From Viscum album (taxonomy: Eukaryota; Streptophyta; Magnoliopsida; Santalales; Viscaceae): a DNA stretch of 64,000 bases. The stretch spans positions 7,826,001-7,890,000 of the forward strand of contig OY728142.1 of the NCBI GenBank assembly GCA_963277665.1, in the 5' to 3' direction. Shown here piece after piece: positions 51,230 through 60,512 of the stretch. The position numbers were made by a program, and so were the translations under genes. Under the pieces are notes generated by a model, which had not been told where the DNA came from, did no database searches, and saw only the letters and a program-made list of their open reading frames with translations. How positions within the stretch are numbered: position 1 is the first letter of the stretch; each line of letters opens with the position of its first letter.

Positions 51230-52030
51230 TAAGGGATCCTACTCCTCTCTTTCTTTTTAAGTACACTCATTTATGTCATCCCTTTTAAGATCATATTTCT
51301 TGTGATTGGGATGTTATTTTATATTAATATTACTGTAATTTTTATGTTCATATGATGAGAGACCCTATTCCCTCTCATCAATCCATTTTGGAAGTTTTGA
51401 GTGGCGCCGTTAGGCTGCCGAATTTTCATAAGAGATCTATCCTCTCTCTTTCTTTTTAAGTAATCTCCTTTATGTCACTTCTTTTAATCTCCTCTTTTTT
51501 ATGTTGTGGGATGTTCTTTTATATTCCTATTTCTGTAAAATTTATGTTAATATGATGAGAGACCCTATTTGATCTCATCAATCCATTTTTGGAAGTTTTA
51601 AGTGGTGTCGTTAGGCTGCCGAGTTTTCGTAAGGGATTTTTCATCTCACTTTTATTCCCGTGAGATTTATGCTACATTTTCCACAATTTCCTTTGTGTGG
51701 TGTATGTACTTCCCATTATTTTACTCATTGTTTAATACACTTTCATTTATGAGTATTTACATCAATGTTGTATTGTTCTTCTTTCACGGGGTGCATGTCT
51801 CGAAAGATACCCATGTCGGTAAGGGAACCTTTCACCCTCCTCCTTTTAAAAGACTTATTTTTTTATGTATTTTAATTCACATACAGTTATATTGGGATAT
51901 GTTCTTCTATATCCTTATTGATTTAAATTTTATTCCCATGTGATGAGATACCCTTTTTATCTCTCATCAACTCATTTTCTGAATTTTGTAGTGACGCTGT
52001 TAGGCTGTCAAATTTTTGAAAGGGAACTTC
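51230..52030 (+). repeat. 197-bp tandem array with GTAAGGGA unit boundaries, 5' LTR of A
   Basis: Unit boundaries marked by GTAAGGGA or a variant stand at 51230, 51428, 51629, 51819 and 52018 (spacings 198, 201, 190 and 199 bp). Each boundary but the first, which follows GGACTTGAG, is preceded by a CGTTAGGCTGCCGA-like or GTGCATGTCTCG word, and each by a GATGAGA..CC..TTT.ATCTC hairpin-like stretch in units 1, 2 and 4. A T/C-rich tract follows each boundary. Confidence 0.85.
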
Positions 52031-53240
52031 TTAACCCAAATTTTATTCTTTGAATTTGTCGTTACTTGAATATGTGTGAATAACCTCTGATTTTTTTACA
52101 CTTAATATCCACTTATATTTTGTGTATTCATTTGTCACACATAATTATGTAATTGATTTATCCTTAATCCAAGGATACCGTCTTTGTATGGGACTTTGTC
52201 TCAATCTCCTTTCATTGAAGCATATTTTGTTTTATACACAACCTTATATTATACGGTGTATAAACCCCTTTGAATTTTACGTTTATCCAAAAGAAATCTT
52301 TTTTATACGAAGCGTTTTACAAAACGACAAAAGGGAATGTTTTTGTCATACGGATGTGGCGACAACGACTTTTCCGCGGCCGTGACCATTTTTTGAGTTT
52401 TGGCATCCTCTACAAGCCATACCTTATTTTTAAAAGAAAAATAAATACCATGTTTTACTTTTCTTTTATTTTGGTATTGAAAATGGTTTTCATAATGTTT
52501 TTATCAATGTGTTGTATTGATATCTTGTGATTGAAATGTGGAAATGTTATGTTTCCTTTATGCTTGTTTTATGTGATATGATTATGTTATGGTTCTTGGG
52601 AATTATTATGAAGATGGGTGGTTTCTTGATAAACTAAGGGCGGGTGAGCCCGATATAGCTCTCCAATGCATTGGGTAACGCGAAGGAGTGAAACGTTAAG
52701 GTTTCTCTGAAGAGATTTAGGGAATATACTGTGGTGGGTATTCCAAACGTAACCAAGAGGGTTACTCCCTACGTAAGAATGTTATGAATGCCTCAAGTTA
52801 CCTTTATGTCTTATGATTTCTATGATTTATTCATGATTTTATGAGGTATATTTAAGTTCCTATGTTTTATGGGTAAAGTATGATTTCATTCTTATGTGTA
52901 TATGAACTTATGTTTCTTTTCCATATTTTTATATCCCTTACTGAGATTTTTATGCTCATCCCAAGTTTTTTTGAAATGTTTTTCATAGGTCAAGGGAAAG
53001 GTACATGATATGATGATAGTGTCAAGGAAGTGTCAAGAAAGAATCCATGTTTTATTTTAAATTTGTTTCCGTTTATGGGAAAAAATGAATACTATATTTA
53101 TGTAACTACTTTGTTTAAATTTGGAATGTAATGCAAGTTTTATGATTTAATTCTCTAAAACTCAAAACCTAAAAAGATAATCAATGTGTAATCTTGTATT
53201 AACTCAATATTAAGTATGTTTTAAGGCTGGGGCCTTATAG

Positions 53241-53260
53241 TTGGTATCAGAGGTTGGTTT
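53241..53260 (+). other. Primer-binding site of element A (initiator tRNA-Met)
   Basis: TTGGTATCAGAGGTTGGTTT begins two bases after the LTR. The first 11 bases of TGGTATCAGAG match the complement of the initiator tRNA-Met 3' end exactly; of the next eight, three differ. Confidence 0.9.
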
Positions 53261-53443
53261 AGATAACTTTAGAGGTTAGGGTATTCTCTAAGCATAAGTG
53301 ACATTATCCTAATGGTTAGGATTTCAGAAAGAGTCCTAGTTTTAGATAAAGTTAATGAGTAAGTATATATTACTATTTATCTTCCTCATTAGTACATTAT
53401 GGTTTTGTTGATATACTCGCACTGACCTTTTTGGTTTTAGTAA

Positions 53444-54007
53444 ATGGCTGGATCTAGAAGGCACCAAAGTAACAGTGGATGTGAAGGCAACTGTGGCAGT
53501 CTTTTGAGCGAGAAACTCAATGATATGGGAGCTACAATGAGAACTCTTGTGTTTATCCTCATCCAACTATCTGGAGTCATGATTGACCACCTAAACCTTG
53601 GTGATTTCTCTAAGGCATCATATATGCGAGAAAAAAATCCCTACGGAACTACAGGTAACAATCATAAAGGTAAGTGTGTTCAAAAACCTATGTGTCAAAG
53701 ATGTGGAAAGAAACACCTAGGAAAATGTTTCAAAGGGATAGAAATATGCTATAGATGTGGAAATGAAGGTCATAAAGCAAGAACCTGCCATGGAAAAAGG
53801 AAGCATCCAGTTGACTCGAGGAAAGGGAAAGAAGTTCTTTCTGAGGGATCAATTGAATGTTTTAAATGTGGTGTGCATGGTCATTATGCAAACACATGTC
53901 CTATGAAGAAGTTTCGTGAATGGGATCACCAAGATCGTACAAATATTCGTTTACCAATACCTAATTCCATTCCGATTGAGGATGAAGAAACTGAAAATAA
54001 CCAATAA
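53444..54007 (+). CDS. Short gag-like protein with three zinc knuckles (187 aa)
   Basis: The product would be a nucleocapsid-like RNA-binding protein of a Ty3/Gypsy retrotransposon. Knuckle 1 (residues 84-95) is CQRCGKKHLGKC, a shortened CX2CX3HX3C. Knuckle 2 (102-115) is CYRCGNEGHKARTC and knuckle 3 (139-152) is CFKCGVHGHYANTC, both perfect CX2CX4HX4C. Basic Lys/Arg stretches lie between them, and the tail is acidic (IEDEETENNQ). The ATG is the first after the primer site's leader, and MAGSRRHQ resembles the basic start of Tekay Gag. Residues 20-75 are only a vestige of the 200-250 aa capsid domain normally expected, so it is probably an internal-deletion Gag. It is the only element protein in the window without stops. 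Whether it is translated is unknown. Confidence 0.8.
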   Translation: MAGSRRHQSNSGCEGNCGSLLSEKLNDMGATMRTLVFILIQLSGVMIDHLNLGDFSKASYMREKNPYGTTGNNHKGKCVQKPMCQRCGKKHLGKCFKGIEICYRCGNEGHKARTCHGKRKHPVDSRKGKEVLSEGSIECFKCGVHGHYANTCPMKKFREWDHQDRTNIRLPIPNSIPIEDEETENNQ

Positions 54008-55560
54008 AAGGTATGGATTATTTTATAACTTTTGTTTTCCTATTATGGAATCTTAGGATATGATTCATGATTTTGTTTTTAGGGAAGAAGTATTTCAGAA
54101 TAAGTTGGAAATGAATGGTTAATGGATCATGAAGAATGTTGAATGAGTAAGAAGTCAACATTTAAGGGCTTCAAGAGTTATGGTGAAATTCTTAAGAGTA
54201 TTAAGTCTCTTTTGATGATGGGGTTACATTAGAAGACATTTTATAGTATGTGTAACCTTGATGTTTAATATATGAAAATTTTATTCAAGGAATAGTTATC
54301 TGTTCTTTTGTGGACATAGTTATGAAGAACCATCTGGGTTTATATGATCCTTACTTTTGAGGTAATTATGTGTTACTATATGTTATGATGGAAGTGAAAT
54401 GCATGAGATAAAATTGAGGTTAAAATATGTTTTGATTATTTTTGAAGATTTTATCTCGTTTTGGGGAATTTTTTAAGAATTATATAGTTTTGGAAAAAGG
54501 ACAACATGCAGACCCTGTGACAACCCGGCACGTCGGACAAAGCTACAGGAATCGAACCCACAACCAAAGTGCGACTGGTATTTATGGCCTACCACTGAAC
54601 TACGTGAATTCCCTGGTTAGTTTGACTGATTATTTTTAGTTATATGATTTTATGAAATAAGAGTAAGTTAATTTTGGGTTATCTATGGAAATTTATTAAC
54701 CCATCATGGAGGATATGTGATTAGGTTAATTACTTTTCAATACGAGACATTAAGAGCAACTGATGTTGTTTGGAGATAAATGTTACGATTTAACTTGGAA
54801 GACTATGTGACTAAATACTTCAAATATTTGGGTTTCAATCTTAGTTTGGTTTACTTTGATTAATTTTATGGACAAATTGTTTATCGAATGGCCCTCGTTG
54901 AACTTTGGGTTTTGTTGCACAAATTTTGGAGAATAAGAGTAGATTTTCTTTTTATAAAGGGTTATCATTTTCTAAATTATCGGATCTTGTACTAACCTTT
55001 TTGTTTTTGTTTTTTGTTAAGGTCTAAAGCTATGGGAAGTATATAGTTCTATTTTGTGGATTATGCGATTCTCTAGAAATTGATTATAGTAATCTTAAGA
55101 TGAACAATTCTTCCAAAATACTCGTCTTTTGGGGAAAGTTTGAGTTTCTGTAAGAAATCTAGTAAAAGTTAAAATTCAACATGACAAGTAAGTATGTTTC
55201 ATTATGATTTAGTTAAGCTCAAAAATAAATTCCTCAATGAAGAGTAACTTAAAACAAAAATGTTTTCTGTTAACTTTTCCTACTGGGGAATCGAATACCG
55301 TTTAACCCATCACAAGTTTGTGATTTTCTTATGGTTTACTTTCTCCTAGACATGTTTACTATCACTCTCCATCAGAACATGACCCTTTTTTCCCTCCATG
55401 TCCATATTTTCATACTTGGAATCCTAGTATGGGTTAACTCGGGTGACCTTTTTACTTATCTTTCTCTTTTTTAAAGTGATTGTTTTATTGACTCTTGTTC
55501 CGATGTGGTATTTTCAATGAAGTTTCCAAGCCCAATTTTCAAATTGCGAGGACGCAATTC
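54008..55560 (+). other. Internal non-coding part of element A (pol lost)
   Basis: No protease, RT, RNase H or integrase block is readable in any frame. A splice-acceptor-like TTTTGTTTTTAG lies at about 54082. The SINE-like piece at 54500-54613 is the only other feature. The final 40 bases before the polypurine tract retain the GCGAGGACGCAATTCCC word typical of the end of Tekay polyproteins, showing that pol was deleted rather than never present. Confidence 0.65.
54500..54613 (-). mobile_element. tRNA-derived SINE-like sequence inside element A
   Basis: The minus strand reads GGGAATTCACGTAGTTCAGT then GGTAGGCC (A box at 54588-54604) and GGTTGTGGGTTCGATTCCTG (perfect GGTTCGATTCC B box at 54548-54558). 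A GC-rich body follows (TTTGTCCGACGTGCCGGGTTGTC). The 5' acceptor half GGGAATT has no complementary 3' half, so it is not a functional tRNA gene. No poly(A) tail or clear target duplication is seen. Box spacing and body suit a plant tRNA-derived SINE. Confidence 0.55.
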
Positions 55561-55562
55561 CC

Positions 55563-55577
55563 AAAAGGGGTGAAGGA
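55563..55577 (+). other. Polypurine tract of element A
   Basis: AAAAGGGGTGAAGGA lies directly before the 3' LTR start TGTAACACCCC. Plus-strand DNA synthesis starts at such tracts. Confidence 0.85.
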
Positions 55578-57204
55578 TGTAACACCCCAGGTAAATAAAG
55601 AATATGAAATTTTCATATTTATCCCTATTTGTGAAAAAATATTAATATTACTTTAAAGGGGATGCTATGCTCAATGGCGTACCCAATACGCAACAATGAG
55701 TTTCTTGGGAATCTTGCATTGCACTCTAATAATAAAATAATATTATTTTAAATGGTAGTCAACGCCTAGCTATGGTAATGAAAGGAATGAACAAAACTAA
55801 CTAAAAACTGATTATATATGTTTGTCAAATATTTTTACTCTTTACAATAAATGTTATAGGATTAAAAATGCAAATGAATCTAATTTTAAGCATAAACATT
55901 CCAATATTCTTTAAAAGGTCGATTAACTACCTTTTGATGGCGAAACTCTTTTAAATCCACTTTTTGAAAAATTTATGTGTTATATTTGACAAAATAAAAT
56001 TTTTCTTTAGAATAGGGACATCAAAATTTACTTTGTGTGAATTTTTGGTATTTTTCCGAAAAAGTTCAATTTTTAATGTATAGTGAAAAATGTTGTATTT
56101 TAATTCAAAACCTCTTTTTAATCTAATTTATTTATATGATTATATTATCTTTTCAATTGGTTTTAATGTGAAATTAGAATATATTTTTACCATTTAATCC
56201 AATAGTGGTCGTTGGAATTAATTTCACTTTGAAATCGGACTTAAACTAGTGTCAATATTTTGATACATTTTATTTCATAAAAACACGCTATTTGTTTTGA
56301 CAGCGGGAATTAATTATAAAATAAATTAATGCAACTTATATGTTTTGAATCTTGTAAAATAGAAATCATTTTGGAATTCGGAATATCAAATATATCTTAG
56401 GGTGAAGTTTTGGTATTTTTCTGAAAAACTTTAATTTTTTATGAATAGTGAAACCACTAAGTGGTACTTATAAAAACTGATTTTCCGTTTAAATGAAAAT
56501 CTTCCATCTTTGTGTTTTGAATTTCAAAAATCCGACATACATGGTTGTCATTAAGAAGTGAAATTTGGTTCAATGGGATTAAAATAATTTTTTGGTGAAT
56601 AGTAACTTATTATGTTTTTAATCGCGATTAGAGGTAATTAGTGTAGTTTAAGGTAAGAATAATGTTTTAATAAAATGAAATGACCTAGACACATTTCCTA
56701 CCCTCATTGGATGTGTCATGGACGACCAATAAAATCCATGGGTCAACTTGGGTATCCCATGGAGCCACTTTGGCTGGAAAATGACATAAATACCTTTTTA
56801 TTTAATGTTAAAGTAAAAATGACACAAACATGAAAGGTTTTACTAAACCAATTTTTACATGGGGTTATACAAGTCAGAGGTTTGACTATAAATAGTCATT
56901 GGGAAGATAAAAAGATTTCCTACATCATAGTATTTTTTTATAATTTTTAGACATTAAATAATATAAATTATTTATGACATCATGATGATGTAGTGATGAC
57001 CTCATTATTTAACGATTTAAATAAGATGGAATGATAATGTAATATATAAGACCTACACATGTCCAAAACCTATTGGATGGGTGGATTTCGAACCCTTATC
57101 ACCTTATCCTTGAAACACATCAATGTGGGACCATTAAAATCCGAAACGCATTCTAAAATAAAGTAATATTTCTTTACTTTCCAAGAGTGCCCCTCCTCTC
57201 CTCT

Positions 57205-57211
57205 TATAAAA
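57205..57211 (+). promoter_or_regulatory. TATA box of the 3' LTR (element A)
   Basis: TATAAAA in the same CT-rich then C-rich context as at 49915. It could drive transcription into flanking DNA to the right of the element. Confidence 0.7.
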
Positions 57212-58509
57212 GGCCCCCACCTCTACCTCATTACCCATACATACAAAGCCTTTGGATCGGCCAAAAACTGCCCATTTTGTCTCTCCACATCGCTCTCTAA
57301 CTCCTTGAATCCTCACTTTGGGCAGAAGTCTTCCCAAGGAAGCCTTTTAGCTAAAACCAAAGGGAGTTACCCGATTTTAAGGTAATGTCATCACTTGTGT
57401 CCTTTTGTTTTATTTTGCTTCTCCAACCCCCTAAAATCTTTTTATTCATTAATTTTGTAAAAAATACAGTATCTTCAATATACTAGGATTTTTTTATAAA
57501 AAGTATTCGAGCTACACTTACACACACCTACATCTAATGTTTAAAGAATATACTGTTTATGTGGATGGTGAATTTATGCCTCACGAAACGATGATTGTTT
57601 AACATTCTTCTAACACCTTCAAAGGTGGCCATTAAGATGACACTATATTTATATATGATATATAATATGTTTATGTTTTACTTAATCTTCTGTATTTTTT
57701 ATTTATGTAATACCTTTATGGTTTCCAATATGGGTAAACGTGATATCTTCATTTAAGGAAGTGCGGACTACCGCCCCCTCAAAGTGATTTGATTCGTTAA
57801 TACCATATGTGGTATGTATAAAGGATATATTTAATGATATTATATATTATAACATACTGGAATTAAAATACTATTATGTATCATTATGTTTTAATTCCAT
57901 TAAATATGAACTAGAAATGGAAGTAGTGTTCATGCGTACGTACGGCTTACCGTCTCCATGAACGGTACATTTCATTTCATATCTCAAAATGTTATGTACT
58001 ATTATAAGTACATATATATAACGGATATATATGTAATATATTAAATCTAAATTATGGATATCATTCTGGAATTATGACATATATATATCTCTCATTTTTT
58101 TTAATTCCATTAATATGACAAAAAAATGAAAGTAGTGTTCATGCGTACATACGGCCTACCGTCTCCATTAACGATGCTTTTAATTTTTATCTCCAAATGC
58201 TATGGAATAGTATGAAATGAATATATACTGGATATATATGATATTTAAAACATCAATAATATTCTGGATATGATGTACCTATAACTACATGGAAAATTAT
58301 TTTCCAACAAGTTCTATTTTTGACTAATGTACCAAACATCGTCAAAAACGTCTGATATGAACTCATATTATTAACCAATTATTATAACATTAAAATATGT
58401 GATATTAAATGAATAATAATCTTTATAGGAGGTGCTTAAGAAATTATAAATTGACCAAAGTTTATTATTCAGGAATATAATGAAACGAACAAGACAAGTT
58501 GGACTTGAT

Positions 58510-59310
58510 GTAAGGGATCCTACTCCTCTCTTTCTTTTTAAGTACACTCTTTTATGTCATTCCTTTTAAGATCATATTTCTTGTGATTGGGATGTTATTT
58601 TATATTACTATTACTGTAAGTTTTATGTTCATATGATGAGAGACCCTATTCTCTCTCATCAATCCATTTCAGAAGTTTTGAGTGGCGCCGTTAGGCTGCC
58701 AAATTTTCGTAAGAGATCTTTCTTCTCTTTCTTTATAAGTACTCTCCTTTATGTCACATCTCTTAATATTTTCTTTGTTATGTTGGGGGATGTTCTTTTA
58801 TATTTCTATTTCTATAAAATTTATGTTAATATGATGATATACCCTATTTTATCTCATCAATCCATTTTTGGATGTTTTAAGTGGCGCCGTTAGGCTGCCG
58901 AGTTTTTGTAAGGGATTTTTCATCTCACTTTTATTCCCGTGAGATTTATGCTACATTTTCCACAATTTTCTTTGTGTGGTGTATGTAATGACCATTATTT
59001 TACTCATTGTTTAATATAATTTCATTTATGAGTATTAACATCAATGTTTTATTGTCCTTCTTTCACGGGGTGCATGTCTCGAAAGATACCCATGTCGGTA
59101 AGGGAACCTTTCACCCTCCTCTTTTTAAAAGACTTATTTTGTTATGTCTTTTAATTCACATACTATTATGTTGGGATATGTTATTCTATATCCTTATTGA
59201 TTTAAATTTTATGTCCATGTGATGAGATACCCTTTTTATCACTCATCAACTCATTTTCTGAATTTTGTAGTGACGCCGTTAGGCTGTCAAATTTTTGCAA
59301 GGGAACTTCT
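58510..59310 (+). repeat. 197-bp tandem array, 3' LTR copy
   Basis: Same four units as at 51230-52030. Boundaries read GTAAGGGA (58510), GTAAGAGA (58709), GTAAGGGA (58908 and 59098) and GCAAGGGA (59297). Period and unit number are conserved between the LTRs. Confidence 0.85.
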
Positions 59311-60507
59311 TAACCCAAATTTGATTCTTTGAATATATCGTTCTATGAATATGTGTGAATAAACTATGATTTTTTTACACTTAATATCCACTTATATTTC
59401 GTGTATTCATTTGTCACACATAATTATGTAATTGATTTATCCTTAATCCAAGGATACCGTCTTTGTATGGGACTTTGCCTCAATCTCCTTTCATTGAGGC
59501 ATATTTTGTTTTATACACAACCATATTTTATACGGTGTATAAAAACCTTTGAATTTTACGTTTATCCAAAAGGAATCTTTTTTATACTAAGCATTTTACA
59601 AAATGACAAAAGGGAATGTTTTTGTCATATATATGCGGTGACAACGACTTCTCTGCCATCGTGACCATTATTTGAGTTTTGGCTTCCTCTACAAGCCATA
59701 CCTTCTTTTTAAAAGAAAAAGAAATACCATGTTTTACTTTTCTTTTATTTTGGTATTGAAAATGGTTTTCATAATGTTTTTATCAATGTGTTGTATTGAT
59801 ATCTTGTGATTGAAATGTGGGAATGTTATGTTTCCTTTATGCATGTTTTATGTGATATGATTATGTTATGGCTCTTGGGCATTATTATGAAGAAGGGTTG
59901 TTCCGTGATAAACTAAGGGCGGGTGAGCCCGATATAGCTCTCCAATGCATTGGGTAACGCGAAGGAGTGAAATGTTGAGGTTTCTCCGAAGAGATTTAGG
60001 GAATATACTGTGGTGGGTATTCTAAATGTAACCAAGAGGGTTACTCCCTATGAAAGAATGTTATGAATGCCTCAAGTTACCTTTATGTCTTATGATTTCT
60101 ATGATGTATTCATGATTTGATGAGGTATGTTAAAGTGCCTATGTTTTATGGGTAAAGTATGATTTCATTCTTATGTCTATATGAACTTATGTTTCTTTTC
60201 CATATTTTTATATCCCTTACTGAGCTTTTTATGCTCATCCCAAGTTTTTTTGAAATGTTTTTCACAGGTCAAGGGAAAGGTACATGATATGATGATAGTG
60301 TAAAGAAATAATCCATGTTTTATTTTAAATATGTTTCCGTTGATGGGAAAAAATGAATACTATATTTATGTAACTACTTTGTTTAAATTTGGAATGTAAT
60401 GCAAGTTTTATGATCTAATTCTCTAAAACTCTAAACCAGAAAAGATCCTCAATGTGTAATCTTGTATTAACTCAAGATTAAGTAAGGTTTAAGGCTGGGG
60501 CCTTATA

Positions 60508-60512
60508 CAATC
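60508..60512. repeat. Target-site duplication, right copy (CAATC), of element A
   Basis: Partner of 48282-48286. Confidence 0.9.

Larger units (their letters stand above)
48287..53239 (+). mobile_element. 5' LTR of element A
   Basis: 4953 bp, paired with 55578-60507. It holds the TATA box (49915), a four-unit array at 50285-50900, a second four-unit array at 51230-52030, and short open frames (for example 51602-51943) that change between the two LTRs and show no domain. It ends TATA rather than the usual CA. Confidence 0.92.
48287..60507 (+). mobile_element. Element A: complete non-autonomous LTR retrotransposon of TR-GAG type
   Basis: Two direct LTRs of 4953 and 4930 bp enclose 2338 bp. 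Ends are TGTAACACCCC...GGGGCCTTATA, with a perfect CAATC duplication outside. The internal part has a primer site for initiator tRNA-Met at 53241, one short gag frame with three zinc knuckles, no protease, RT, RNase H or integrase, and a polypurine tract at 55563-55577. Just before that tract, GCGAGGACGCAATTCCC is a relic of the Tekay pol end. In a hand-aligned 345-bp stretch (51602/58880) I counted about 21 differences, roughly 6 percent. Its proteins for copying must come from a relative. Confidence 0.9.
55578..60507 (+). mobile_element. 3' LTR of element A
   Basis: 4930 bp, partner of 48287-53239, with the same TATA box (57205-57211) and both internal arrays. The 197-bp array boundaries are at 58510, 58709, 58908, 59098 and 59297. 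Differences from the 5' LTR are mostly single substitutions and a few short deletions, for example a 14-15 base loss near 60302 relative to 53025. Confidence 0.92.

Noticed and set aside
51602..51943. 113-codon open frame in the 5' LTR of A, with Phe/Tyr-rich membrane-like stretches
   Set aside because: It is broken or altered in the 3' LTR copy (58880-59222), overlaps the tandem array and has no domain. It is a chance opening in T-rich repeats.
52122..52530. Two overlapping open frames of 86-87 codons in the LTR (a similar one at 59401-59664)
   Set aside because: They lie in transcribed LTR sequence, and the 52270-52530 frame is not kept in the other LTR. No recognisable protein.
53342..53566. 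Minus-strand frame opposite the start of gag
   Set aside because: Antisense shadow of the gag frame and its leader.
54500..54613. Functional tRNA gene on the minus strand
   Set aside because: A and B boxes are present, but the acceptor stem has no matching 3' strand and no proper anticodon arm can be folded, so a SINE-like origin is more likely.
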